Shown here in pieces: positions 1 to 8,749 of a stretch of 16,700 nucleotides of DNA. Each line of letters begins with the position of its first letter. The stretch's first letter is position 1. The notes under the pieces were generated by a model. The model was not told where the DNA came from, did no database searches, and was given only the letters and a program-made list of their open reading frames with translations. Source of the stretch: Bacteroidales bacterium (GTDB lineage: Bacteria; Bacteroidota; Bacteroidia; Bacteroidales; Muribaculaceae); assembly GCA_004552725.1 (NCBI GenBank), contig SFNM01000038.1, positions 1 to 16,700 on the forward strand. The letters run 5' to 3'. The position numbers were made by a program, and so were the translations under genes.

Positions 1-251
1 ATGCCATCGCACCAACTATCGTAGCCACAATCGTTGTAATAGCAAAAATTAAACTGAGTGTAAAGCCCATCTGTAGGGTTATAATCAGTCATCGGTTTCC
101 ATTTGTGGTAACTCGTTGTGGCATACTCCACTTCCGGAGTATCTTCAGCAGCCTGGACCAACAAGCACTGCGACATTAAGCATATCAGAGCCAACACTCT
201 GACAACGCTATTCTTATGATAATTATCAATACAATGTTGAAAGTTTTTCAT
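1..251 (-). CDS. N-terminal part of an unrecognised exported protein (cut by window edge)
   Basis: An open frame begins at ATG 251-249 and runs off the left edge, giving 83 codons. An in-frame TAG lies three codons upstream of the ATG, so this start is the first possible one. Residues 1-36 look like a signal peptide with a long polar n-region: a basic stretch, a hydrophobic run around VLALICLMSQCLLV, then a VQAA site before an acidic mature start (EDTPEVEY). The mature part is rich in Tyr, Asp, Asn and Cys (for example FCYYNDCGYDSWCDG). I do not recognise a family. A good Bacteroidetes promoter lies 65-100 bases upstream. Export is inferred; the function is unknown. Confidence 0.7.
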   Translation of the reverse strand, partial: MKNFQHCIDNYHKNSVVRVLALICLMSQCLLVQAAEDTPEVEYATTSYHKWKPMTDYNPTDGLYTQFNFCYYNDCGYDSWCDG

Positions 252-315
252 ATTAATCTAAGGAAAAATTATCATTTTCAATCATTTTCTTTTAAAGCCA
301 TTTTACATAGCGACG

Positions 316-349
316 CAAATTTAGCAAAAATAATTGAAAATTCAACAAA
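316..349 (-). promoter_or_regulatory. Promoter for the left-edge exported protein
   Basis: On the minus strand a TAAATTTG -7 box (323-316) matches the Bacteroidetes consensus TAnnTTTG. A TTTG -33 box (349-346) lies 22 bases away, slightly longer than the usual 19-21. It sits between the tRNA terminator and the ATG at 251, giving a leader of about 60 bases. Confidence 0.6.
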
Positions 350-377
350 TCCGCCAAAAAAATACATAAAATAATAC

Positions 378-412
378 AAACGCCTCTCGGCCTATTCAGT
401 CGAGAGGCGTTT
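378..412 (-). terminator. Intrinsic terminator of tRNA-Leu
   Basis: A perfect 12-bp inverted repeat (378-389 against 401-412, arms AAACGCCTCTCG and CGAGAGGCGTTT) encloses an 11-base loop. Reading the minus strand, the hairpin is followed by a T-rich tract. It starts one base after the tRNA discriminator base, so it serves the tRNA and insulates the exported-protein gene beyond it. Confidence 0.85.
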
Positions 413-413
413 G

Positions 414-497
414 TGCCCGAAGCGGGACTCGAACCCGCACAGCCGCAATGGCCAAGGGATTTTAAGTCCCTCGTGTCTACCATTCCACCATTCGGGC
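414..497 (-). tRNA. tRNA-Leu (anticodon UAA)
   Basis: The minus strand folds as an 84-base class II tRNA. The acceptor arms GCCCGAA (497-491) and TTCGGGC (421-415) pair perfectly and leave discriminator A at 414. The anticodon stem AGGGA/TCCCT encloses loop CTTAAAA, giving anticodon TAA (bases 464-462) for UUA codons. The T arm is GCGGG-TTCGAGT-CCCGC, and the long variable arm is typical of leucine tRNAs. CCA is not encoded (the next bases are CAA), so it must be added after transcription. A strong promoter lies just upstream and a terminator directly downstream, so the gene looks monocistronic. Confidence 0.97.
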
Positions 498-511
498 CGG
501 CTTTGCGAGTG

Positions 512-543
512 CAAAGGTACATATTTTTTGTCACCCCACCAAA
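512..543 (-). promoter_or_regulatory. Promoter of tRNA-Leu
   Basis: On the minus strand TTTG (543-540), a 20-base spacer and TACCTTTG (519-512) match the Bacteroidetes housekeeping promoter TTTG-N19-21-TAnnTTTG exactly. The tRNA 5' end is 15 bases downstream of the -7 box. Confidence 0.85.
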
Positions 544-582
544 TTTATTTTTTCATCTAAGGCTATTTTCGCCATTTTTTTG

Positions 583-590
583 TAATTTTG
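583..590 (+). promoter_or_regulatory. -7 box upstream of the GlmU-like gene
   Basis: TAATTTTG matches the TAnnTTTG -7 consensus and is followed by C, as is common. No clear TTTG -33 box lies at the expected distance (about 559-563), so the promoter is supported by the -7 element only. The leader would be about 45 bases. Confidence 0.5.
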
Positions 591-640
591 CATCGCAATC
601 ACATCATTGATTGCGCATCAAAAAATAATTCAAGCATTAT

Positions 641-1798
641 ATGAACGTAGTAGTATATGATCCTGGGCATATAAGTCCCAATCTATTGCCTATCACCTAC
701 ACTCGTCCGGTGGGCGATATTCGCGTAGGCATTTCCACTATGGCCGAGCGCTGGCAAGCGTTTCTGCCCGGCGACTATTCGTGGGGCTCAGCCGATTATT
801 TGTGTGAACTCTTTCCTGCGCCCGACCATATTGATAATGACACACTATTTGTGGCCGGCAACATTGTGGCCACCGCTTCGATAGCACACGCAGTGAAAAT
901 GCTTGAGCCCGGCCAACGCCTTGTGGCCGGCGATATTGAGATAGCCTATCGCGGTGAACGGCCCACGATGGATGTGCCCTACCCCGAGTCGGTGCTTTCG
1001 CTTCAGCACGTTTACGATATTTTCACTCTCAACGACCAAGTGTTGGCTCAAGACTTTGAGCGCCTCACCGCGGGACGAAAGTCAGCCCCGATTGACCCGA
1101 GCAACACGGTGCTGGGCGACCCGTCGATGCTTTTCATCGAAGAAGGCGCCTCAATAGAGTGCGCCACTATCAACTTGCGCGAAGGTCCGGTATATATTGG
1201 TCGCGATGCCATCGTGATGGAAGGATGCAACTTGCGCGGGCCGATTGCGCTATGCGAGCATGCGCAGGTGAACATGGGCGCACGTATCTATGGAGCCACT
1301 ACGATAGGGCCTTATTGCAAAGTGGGCGGAGAGTTGCACAATGTAGTGATGTGGGGCTATTCTAACAAAGCGCACGACGGCTTCCTTGGTAATGCCGTCA
1401 TCGGCCAATGGTGCAACCTTGGTGGCGGCACCACCGCCTCTAATCTCAAAAACGACTACACCGAAGTGAAGTTGTGGAACTATCCCGCCGGACGCTTCTT
1501 GCGCACCGGGCTTCAATTCTGCGGCTTGATTATGGGCGATCACAGCAAGTCGGCCATCAACACTTCGTTCAACACGGCCACTGTAATCGGCGTGGGGTGC
1601 AACATCATCAGTGAAGGAATGCCACGGGTGTTTATTCCATCGTTCAGCCGCGGCGGCACTGCCGGTTTCGACAATGTGAACCTCAACGAGTTCTTTGCCG
1701 TGGCACAGCGCGTAATGGCACGGCGCAACTGCGAGTTGACCGATGCTCACCGTCGTTTGTTCCAATATATCAACGAATACGCCGACAATTTTAAGTAA
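641..1798 (+). CDS. GlmU-like sugar nucleotidyltransferase/acetyltransferase (alternative Bacteroidetes type)
   Basis: The 385-residue product resembles the alternative GlmU family of Bacteroidetes, proposed to supply UDP-GlcNAc for peptidoglycan and lipid A in the cytoplasm. The N-terminal segment (about residues 1-110) has the family signature LLPITYTRPVGDIRVG in place of the usual GlmU nucleotide-binding start. From about residue 155 the chain becomes a left-handed beta-helix rich in IGxxxxxG-type hexapeptides, including VYIGRDAIV, and ending with a conserved GGGTTASNLKNDY stretch and RVFIPSFSRGG. The full length fits the family. The start ATG lies about 50 bases below a -7 box and no other start is close. 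A new promoter begins right after the stop, so the gene appears to be transcribed alone. The exact sugar substrate is inferred from the family, not seen. Confidence 0.85.
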   Translation: MNVVVYDPGHISPNLLPITYTRPVGDIRVGISTMAERWQAFLPGDYSWGSADYLCELFPAPDHIDNDTLFVAGNIVATASIAHAVKMLEPGQRLVAGDIEIAYRGERPTMDVPYPESVLSLQHVYDIFTLNDQVLAQDFERLTAGRKSAPIDPSNTVLGDPSMLFIEEGASIECATINLREGPVYIGRDAIVMEGCNLRGPIALCEHAQVNMGARIYGATTIGPYCKVGGELHNVVMWGYSNKAHDGFLGNAVIGQWCNLGGGTTASNLKNDYTEVKLWNYPAGRFLRTGLQFCGLIMGDHSKSAINTSFNTATVIGVGCNIISEGMPRVFIPSFSRGGTAGFDNVNLNEFFAVAQRVMARRNCELTDAHRRLFQYINEYADNFK

Positions 1799-1830
1799 TT
1801 TGTTTTTTTGCAGAATAATTGCTACATTTG
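1799..1830 (+). promoter_or_regulatory. Promoter of the tatA-tatC-symporter unit
   Basis: TTTG (1799-1802), a 20-base spacer and TACATTTG (1823-1830) match the Bacteroidetes consensus exactly. The -33 box starts directly after the stop codon of the GlmU-like gene, and the tatA ATG lies 24 bases below the -7 box. Confidence 0.85.
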
Positions 1831-1854
1831 CAAAAAAATCAATCACAGTAAACT

Positions 1855-2100
1855 ATGACACCTGCTACACTTATACTCGTGCCCGGTTTTTTGGGCAATC
1901 TGCGCGGATTTGAGTGGATTATCATCTTAGTGGTGGTGCTTCTGCTCTTCGGTGGGAAGAAAATACCTGAATTGATGCGAGGCATCGGCAAGGGCGTCCA
2001 TTCCTTCAAGCAAGGGCTCAACGAGGCGCGCGAAGAAATCAACAAGCCGGTAGAGCCGGCAACCGACGACAAAGCCAAAGCCGAAGATACAAAGAAATAA
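1855..2100 (+). CDS. tatA: Sec-independent protein translocase TatA/E
   Basis: This 81-residue protein has the TatA/E layout: a short periplasmic N-terminus, one membrane helix (about residues 19-32, rich in Ile, Leu and Val), a hinge with FGG at 32-34, then KKIPEL and an amphipathic helix (about 38-60, MRGIGKGVHSFKQGL). A charged, Lys/Asp-rich tail follows. TatA oligomers form the passage for folded proteins once TatC has bound their twin-arginine signals. tatC follows after three bases. No tatB is seen, which fits Bacteroidetes, where a single TatA-type protein with TatC is usual. The gene has its own strong promoter. Confidence 0.93.
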   Translation: MTPATLILVPGFLGNLRGFEWIIILVVVLLLFGGKKIPELMRGIGKGVHSFKQGLNEAREEINKPVEPATDDKAKAEDTKK

Positions 2101-2103
2101 GTT

Positions 2104-2895
2104 TTGGCTGAACAAGAACTAACCTTTTGGGAGCATATCGATGCCATGCGTCGAGTGCTTTTCCGCATAGCCGCCGTGGTATTTGGCCTCGGCATTGTGG
2201 CATTTTGCCTTATGCCGTGGATTTTCGACCACATAGTGATGTGGCCGTGCCGAAGCCAATTTCCCACATATCAACTACTTGACAATATGGCCGGTATGGG
2301 AATATTTACTCCCGAAGGGGCTTCTATCGACTTTCAGCCCGAACTCATCACTACCGAATTGGCCAGCCAATTTTTTATGCACGTATCAGCCTCGTGTTGG
2401 ACCGCTGCAATAGTGGCTTTTCCGGTGATAATCTACCAATTATGGGGGTTTGTGTCGCCCGGGCTTTATCCTCGCGAACGTCGCGGGGCCGCGCGAGCAT
2501 TTGTGGCCGGCAATATCATGTTCTACATCGGAGCCGCTGTAGGCTACTTTGTAGTATTTCCTTTGGCGCTACGCTTTTTAGCGACATATAGCCTGAGCGA
2601 GGTAATCCATCCGATGATTACCTTGGAGTCGTATATGGATAATTTTTTTATGCTGATGCTGGCTATGGGAGCAGTGTTTGAATTGCCTTTAGTGGCGTGG
2701 CTTTTAGGTAAAATGGGGTTACTTACACGCGGCTTCTTCAACCGATGGCGGCGCCATGCCATCGTGGTGCTTCTCATTGCGGCGGCACTGATTACCCCAA
2801 CAGGCGACCCGTTCACCCTCTCGGTAGTATTCTTCCCTCTCTACATTCTTTGGGAGTTCGGTGCATTGCTCGTGCCAAAATCACCTTCACCTTAA
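2104..2895 (+). CDS. tatC: Sec-independent protein translocase TatC (TTG start)
   Basis: TatC is the multispanning Tat subunit that recognises twin-arginine signal peptides. The 263-residue product shows the family marks: the cytosolic N-terminal FWEHIDAMRR with its conserved Glu (E10), the periplasmic-loop/TM region ASQFFMHVSASCW, the cytosolic GFVSPGLYPRER with conserved Glu (E125), GAVFELPLV with a conserved membrane Glu (E193), and the late ALITPTGDPFT. The start is TTG at 2104, three bases after the tatA stop. The next ATG (2143) would remove the essential N-terminal motif, so TTG is preferred and translation is probably coupled to tatA. The C-terminus ends shortly after the last helix. 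A symporter gene follows after 27 bases. Confidence 0.93.
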   Translation: MAEQELTFWEHIDAMRRVLFRIAAVVFGLGIVAFCLMPWIFDHIVMWPCRSQFPTYQLLDNMAGMGIFTPEGASIDFQPELITTELASQFFMHVSASCWTAAIVAFPVIIYQLWGFVSPGLYPRERRGAARAFVAGNIMFYIGAAVGYFVVFPLALRFLATYSLSEVIHPMITLESYMDNFFMLMLAMGAVFELPLVAWLLGKMGLLTRGFFNRWRRHAIVVLLIAAALITPTGDPFTLSVVFFPLYILWEFGALLVPKSPSP

Positions 2896-2922
2896 AAACT
2901 ATCTAACACCCTATACCTTACC

Positions 2923-4083
2923 ATGAAAAAACTCGGACTCTTACCGCGCATTCTTATCGCAATAGCATTGGGCATCGGTGCCGGATTTCTCTTGCCGCAA
3001 TGGGCAGGGAGAATTTTCGCCACTTTCAATCAGATTTTCTCTCAATTCCTGTCGTTTATCATCCCGCTGCTGATCTTAGGATTGGTGGCGCCGGCCATTG
3101 CCGATTTGGGTAAACGCGCCGGCAAAATGCTTCTCGTCACCGTAGGCATAGCATACGCAATGAGCGTGGCCGTGGGATTGCTCACCTACGGAGTATCGTA
3201 CCTCACCTTTCCGAGCATAGTTCAGGCAGGAGCCGTAACCTCCGACGGTGCCGGTGACTTGGCTCCCTATTTCTGCATTGATATACCACCGGTAATGGCC
3301 GTGATGACCGCCTTGATATTGGCCTTCACATTAGGGCTTGGTGCCGCACAATTGGAAAGCGGCGGACTGCGACGCGGTATTGACGATTTGCGACGAGTAA
3401 TCGTGATGGTTATATCCAAAGTGCTTATTCCCTGTTTGCCTCTTTATATATTCGGTATTTTCCTAAATATTGCATATAGTGGCACGGCGGGCACGGTCAT
3501 TGCTACTTTTGCCGGAATTATCGGGGTGATATTGGCGCTGCAAGTTGTGGTGCTGATTGCCCAATTCTCCTTAGCATCGCTATTCTCCGGGTTGAACCCG
3601 CTAAAAGCCTTGTGGCGTATGCTTCCGGCCTATTTCACCGCATTAGGCACGCAATCATCGGCAGCAACTATCCCCGTAACTTTGCGCCAAACCATCTCGC
3701 TGGGTGTAAATCCGGATGTTGCGGGATTTTCAGTGCCATTGTGTGCCACAATTCACATGTCGGGTTCAATAATGAAGATAGTGTCGTGTTCCATAGCCAT
3801 ATTGATGCTCAGCGGCGGCGATTACTCATTGGGATTATATGCCGGCTTCATCGCTATGCTTGCCATCACCATCGTGGCCGCGCCGGGTGTGCCGGGTGGA
3901 GCCATTATGGCATCGCTGGGGTTGCTATCCTCAATGTTGGGCTTCTCAGATGCCGACAACGCATTGATGATAGCCATCTACATTGCAATCGATAGTTTTG
4001 GCACAGCCTGCAATGTCACCGGTGATGCGGCCATCGCTCAAATAGTCGACCGCATTTTCCGCGGCAAGGCTATCGCCGCTTGA
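2923..4083 (+). CDS. Dicarboxylate/amino acid:cation symporter family protein with divergent binding site
   Basis: This 386-residue integral membrane protein belongs to the DAACS (glutamate transporter) fold. HP1 carries TQSSAATIP (243-251), HP2 carries APGVPGGAIM (320-329), and TM8 carries DSFGTACNVTGD (357-368). Compared with GltPh, the Asp, Thr, Asn and Asp of TM8 remain (D357, T361, N364, D368). The arginine that binds an acidic side chain is Gly360, and the TM7 NMD motif is H278-M279-S280. A neutral or non-canonical substrate with altered cation coupling is therefore likely (inference); SstT-type serine/threonine carriers also lack that Arg. It follows tatC by 27 bases and ends before a strong terminator, so it is the last gene of the tat unit. 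It might be annotated GltP or SstT elsewhere; I assign neither. Confidence 0.82.
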   Translation: MKKLGLLPRILIAIALGIGAGFLLPQWAGRIFATFNQIFSQFLSFIIPLLILGLVAPAIADLGKRAGKMLLVTVGIAYAMSVAVGLLTYGVSYLTFPSIVQAGAVTSDGAGDLAPYFCIDIPPVMAVMTALILAFTLGLGAAQLESGGLRRGIDDLRRVIVMVISKVLIPCLPLYIFGIFLNIAYSGTAGTVIATFAGIIGVILALQVVVLIAQFSLASLFSGLNPLKALWRMLPAYFTALGTQSSAATIPVTLRQTISLGVNPDVAGFSVPLCATIHMSGSIMKIVSCSIAILMLSGGDYSLGLYAGFIAMLAITIVAAPGVPGGAIMASLGLLSSMLGFSDADNALMIAIYIAIDSFGTACNVTGDAAIAQIVDRIFRGKAIAA

Positions 4084-4152
4084 TACAGAATATTTTCACA
4101 CGTCACACAATTATACGTGGATCCAAGACAGTAGTGACTCGTATCGACCACT

Positions 4153-4189
4153 AAACCGGAGCCACCAATTGCGTGGTTCCGGTTTTTTT
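4153..4189 (+). terminator. Intrinsic terminator after the tat-symporter unit
   Basis: Arms 4153-4165 and 4173-4185 pair over 13 positions with one G-T wobble, around a 7-base loop (CAATTGC). The 3' arm runs into seven T (4183-4189). It separates the tat-symporter unit from the amylase-like gene. Confidence 0.87.
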
Positions 4190-4246
4190 GAAAAAAAAAT
4201 ACAAATTTGATAAAGAAGTGATTTTTAAAAAATAATTGCAATTTGT

Positions 4247-4277
4247 TTTGCAAAATTGAGATTTTTCGCTAAATTTG
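4247..4277 (+). promoter_or_regulatory. Promoter of the MalS-like gene
   Basis: TTTG (4247-4250), a 19-base spacer and TAAATTTG (4270-4277) match the Bacteroidetes consensus. Its -7 box lies inside the upstream open-frame extension that starts at TTG 4256, so that extension cannot be the true N-terminus. Confidence 0.8.
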
Positions 4278-4390
4278 CATCGTTTTATACATCTTTGCAG
4301 AGATTTTTTCATCAACCTATCTATGCCATGAAAAACATTTTTTGTTTTTCACGCATAAAATCACTTACTATCTCATCTTTAATCACTACC

Positions 4391-6085
4391 ATGAAGCATC
4401 TTCTTATAGCACTATTAGCTCTAATTGGGCCATTTTCCGCCTTGAGCACCGACTTTCAGTGGGGAAATGCCACAGTGTATTTCCTTATCACCGACCGCTT
4501 CTGCAATGGAGATACGTTGAACGACTGCAACTACGGGCGCATCAACGATTATGGCTCGGAACAACTCAATGCAGCCACATTCCATGGTGGCGACTTTGCA
4601 GGGCTGTTGCAAAAAGCACGCGAAGGCTACTTCACCGATTTGGGCATCGACGTGGTGTGGATGACCGACGTTTACGAACAAATCCACGGCTGGATGAGCG
4701 GTAGCGGAGCCATCAACGACTTTCCTCACTATGGCTATCACGGATACTACCCTTTGGATTACACTCAAATCGATAAGAATTACGGCACCGTGGAGGAATT
4801 CCGCGCTTTAGTCGACGAACTTCATCGACAAGGTATTCGCGTGATGCTCGGCGCCAACATCAACGACCCGGGGTATCCCACGCTCCTCGATGCCGTGCAA
4901 CTTGGCTTTGCCGACACCGGCCTCACTGAAGCCCAAGCCACCCAACATATCCGCGACTGGAGTTACGACTTTTTCTATGCCAACCGACTAAACTGGAACG
5001 GGTGGTACGACCGCAAGTGGGTGCGTATGCCCGACGAAGGTTGGGACGAAACCAACCCCTTGCAAGCCACTCTTTTCGGCATGCCCGATTTCAAAGATGA
5101 AAACACTGAAATCGCTTCTATTCCCGATTTCCTCAAACGCAAATGGCAAAGCGAGGGCACAGCCAACGACCCTTGGGTAAACCCTTCGGCACGTCCGCTT
5201 CGACTCGACCAACCATTGGCTCCCATTCAATATGTGATTGGATGGATTGCTTCGTGGGTGGAAGAATTTGGCATCGACGGCTTCCGTTGCGACATAGTGG
5301 AGAATGTACACACCTACCGCTGGCGCGAACTATATGATGCGTGCAACCTCGCCCTCAACCGATGGCGCTTGGCCCACCCCGATGACCCCGCTTCGAAATG
5401 GACCGACCCGGTGTATTTCACCGGCGACTTCGACCATGCCAACATTGACCGCAAACCCGAATATGCTCAAGCCGGCTTTTCAAGCATGGTAAATTTTTAC
5501 TTACCCAAACGCGGCGACCTCGATGCAATCGTCCACACCTGGCAAGCATACGCCGATAGCGTGCAAGCCTACAGCGACTGGATGCCCTTCAGTTACCTCA
5601 ACAACTCCTACCACCGCGATGCCGATCCCGACCGCATGATTGATTGCGCCACTTGCTTGCTTCTATCGCCGGGCGTGGCTCAAGTGTTCTATGGCGATGA
5701 AACCGGGCGCAAACTCTCCGATGCCCGCTTCAATGTCGACTCCGACCAAGCCTTCCGTTCTGATATGGACTGGAACGATGTTGACTCTGTGCGCCTACGC
5801 CATTTCCAACGTTTGGGACAAATCCGCCGCGCACATCCCGTCATCGGCACCGGCAAACAAACCACCATCGACGTGCACACCTGCGCTCGCTGCAACGACG
5901 ACGAGACTCTGATTATCCACGTTGACGCCTTGCCGGAAGTGCCCATTCCCGTTGCGTCCTTTTTCCCTAACGGCACCAAAGTCGTCGACCTCTACACCGG
6001 ACAACAAGCCGCTGTAGCCAACGGCCACGTATCATTCCCCTCCTACCCTCACCGCGTAGCCGTCGTCGCTCCCGTTCTTCCATAA
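4391..6085 (+). CDS. Exported MalS-like GH13 family protein, probably catalytically degenerate
   Basis: The chosen ATG gives 564 residues with a compact signal peptide (MKHLLIALLALIGPFSA). An in-frame ATG at 4328 would add 21 residues and is the main alternative. The chain follows periplasmic alpha-amylase MalS (GH13_19 type): VYFLITDRF, HGGDFAGLL, the YHGYYPLDYT motif, then a TIM barrel with GIDGFRCD and GVAQVFYGDE. The nucleophile position is kept (D301). The other signature regions are altered: DVVMNH of region I reads GANIND (154-159), the general acid Glu of TGE reads TGD (D346), and the region IV HD pair reads SY (406-407). Export to the periplasm or surface is likely. Starch or maltodextrin binding rather than hydrolysis is an inference. 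It is monocistronic with its own promoter and converges with the antiporter gene 30 bases on. Confidence 0.85.
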   Translation: MKHLLIALLALIGPFSALSTDFQWGNATVYFLITDRFCNGDTLNDCNYGRINDYGSEQLNAATFHGGDFAGLLQKAREGYFTDLGIDVVWMTDVYEQIHGWMSGSGAINDFPHYGYHGYYPLDYTQIDKNYGTVEEFRALVDELHRQGIRVMLGANINDPGYPTLLDAVQLGFADTGLTEAQATQHIRDWSYDFFYANRLNWNGWYDRKWVRMPDEGWDETNPLQATLFGMPDFKDENTEIASIPDFLKRKWQSEGTANDPWVNPSARPLRLDQPLAPIQYVIGWIASWVEEFGIDGFRCDIVENVHTYRWRELYDACNLALNRWRLAHPDDPASKWTDPVYFTGDFDHANIDRKPEYAQAGFSSMVNFYLPKRGDLDAIVHTWQAYADSVQAYSDWMPFSYLNNSYHRDADPDRMIDCATCLLLSPGVAQVFYGDETGRKLSDARFNVDSDQAFRSDMDWNDVDSVRLRHFQRLGQIRRAHPVIGTGKQTTIDVHTCARCNDDETLIIHVDALPEVPIPVASFFPNGTKVVDLYTGQQAAVANGHVSFPSYPHRVAVVAPVLP

Positions 6086-6115
6086 CCTCCCCTCTCTCGT
6101 TTATTCGCTGAGGGA

Positions 6116-7087
6116 TTATGCGAAGGCGAGGAGGTAGGTGGTGTAGCCGATGTAGGTCAATAGTAAGATGATGCCTTCCACGCGGTCGAAGCGTTTGGCT
6201 CCGAATGTGAATACAAACACAAACACCAATGCCAACGAGATGAGCATCATCAAATAGTCAAACATTCCCACCACGTTGATTTGAATGGGTGCAGCCACCG
6301 ACGACACACCCAATATCATCAAGATATTGAACAAGTTAGAGCCAAGCACATTGCCCATAGCCAATTGGGCATTGTGCTTGCACGCTGCTACAACTGAGGT
6401 AATCAACTCCGGCAGCGATGTACCGACGGCCACTACCGTGATGGCAATGGCTGCTTCGCTCATTCCCCAGGCCTTCGCGCAAGCCACTGCGCCTTTGAGA
6501 AACAACTGTCCGCCTCCAATCAAGGCCCCCAACGACACCACGGCAATTGCACAAAGAACCGCTATATGAAAACGGTCGAACGCAGTGGTTTGATTAGATG
6601 TATCATCCTCTGTATCAACATTTTTGCGGTCAGAGCGCACTACATATATCATATACGAAGCAAACAGCACCAACAGCAGTGCGCCATCCAATCGCGACAA
6701 ACGGTTATTGCTCGCACCAAATAGCATCGCATCATTGGCCAATATAAGCATTATCAACGTGGCAAACAACGCGAAGGGCAGGTCGCGCCGATACGTGGCA
6801 CGGTCGAACAAAAATGGTGAAATTGCCGCCGTAGCACCTAATATCAGCAACACATTGGTGATATTCGAACCAATCACATTACCTACGGCCAAATCGCCGT
6901 GTCCGCTGAGTGCGCCCGATAATGATATGAGCAATTCCGGCGCCGAAGTACCCATACCAACGATGGTCAATCCAATCACGAAATTCGATAACCGAGCACG
7001 ACGAGCAATCGCCACCGACGCTTCAACCATATAATTTGCTCCGCCCAGCAGCAATGCCAAGCCCAATATTAAGTATAAATATATCAT
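6116..7087 (-). CDS. Calcium/sodium antiporter family protein (CaCA, YrbG-like)
   Basis: The 323-residue inner-membrane protein has the two inverted alpha-repeats that define CaCA exchangers. Repeat 1 has GTSAPELL (46-53) and GNVIGSNITN (69-78). Repeat 2 has GTSLPELI (222-229) and GNVLGSNLFN (245-254). The acidic residues of both GTSxPE motifs, which bind the cation, are present. A charged cytosolic loop (about 151-171, DRKNVDTEDD) joins the halves. The start is ATG 7087-7085 (MIYLYL). A longer frame from 7120 would overlap the -7 box and is rejected. Such proteins usually export Ca2+ against Na+ or H+, but the ion is not proven here. The gene diverges from nnr and converges with the MalS-like gene. 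Confidence 0.9.
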   Translation of the reverse strand: MIYLYLILGLALLLGGANYMVEASVAIARRARLSNFVIGLTIVGMGTSAPELLISLSGALSGHGDLAVGNVIGSNITNVLLILGATAAISPFLFDRATYRRDLPFALFATLIMLILANDAMLFGASNNRLSRLDGALLLVLFASYMIYVVRSDRKNVDTEDDTSNQTTAFDRFHIAVLCAIAVVSLGALIGGGQLFLKGAVACAKAWGMSEAAIAITVVAVGTSLPELITSVVAACKHNAQLAMGNVLGSNLFNILMILGVSSVAAPIQINVVGMFDYLMMLISLALVFVFVFTFGAKRFDRVEGIILLLTYIGYTTYLLAFA

Positions 7088-7117
7088 ATTTGAGTGCTTG
7101 TAAAAAATTTTCCATCG

Positions 7118-7125
7118 CAAAGTTA
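7118..7125 (-). promoter_or_regulatory. -7 box of the antiporter gene
   Basis: On the minus strand TAACTTTG (7125-7118) is an exact TAnnTTTG match, about 30 bases before the ATG at 7087. No TTTG is present at the usual -33 distance (near 7145). Confidence 0.6.
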
Positions 7126-7168
7126 GGAAAAATCCTCAAAATCGCCCCTATCATTGGCAAAAATTCCG

Positions 7169-7176
7169 TAACTTTG
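7169..7176 (+). promoter_or_regulatory. -7 box of the nnr-recX operon
   Basis: TAACTTTG is an exact TAnnTTTG match, 25 bases before the nnr ATG. No clear -33 box lies near 7145-7149. This is the only convincing promoter element found for the nine-gene run to 16255. Confidence 0.6.
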
Positions 7177-7201
7177 CAAAATAATCCACGATGTTTCCAA
7201 A

Positions 7202-8731
<1,530 letters not shown>

Positions 8732-8749
8732 CCCTCATCTCCATATATT

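Noticed and set aside
292..534. Open frames on both strands across the tRNA-Leu region (292-534 minus, 413-610 plus)
   Set aside because: Both read through the tRNA, its terminator and promoter; the encoded sequences show no family likeness.
1250..1846. 198-codon open frame on the minus strand
   Set aside because: It lies entirely opposite the GlmU-like gene and its promoter region, has no recognisable domain, and follows from the codon bias of the real gene.
4084..4152. Short inverted repeats (CACGT/ACGTG) after the symporter gene
   Set aside because: Five-base arms with an 11-base loop are expected by chance; only the strong hairpin at 4153-4189 is credible.
4256..4390. N-terminal extension of the MalS-like protein from TTG 4256
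   Set aside because: The -7 promoter box at 4270-4277 lies inside it, and the ATG at 4391 gives a normal signal peptide.
6086..6115. Possible bidirectional terminator between the convergent MalS-like and antiporter genes
   Set aside because: Only a short CCCTC/GAGGG pairing with a long loop and no T-run on either side; too weak to call.
7088..7120. Longer antiporter start at ATG 7120
   Set aside because: The start codon overlaps the -7 box at 7118-7125, and the extra residues are polar and precede the first membrane helix.
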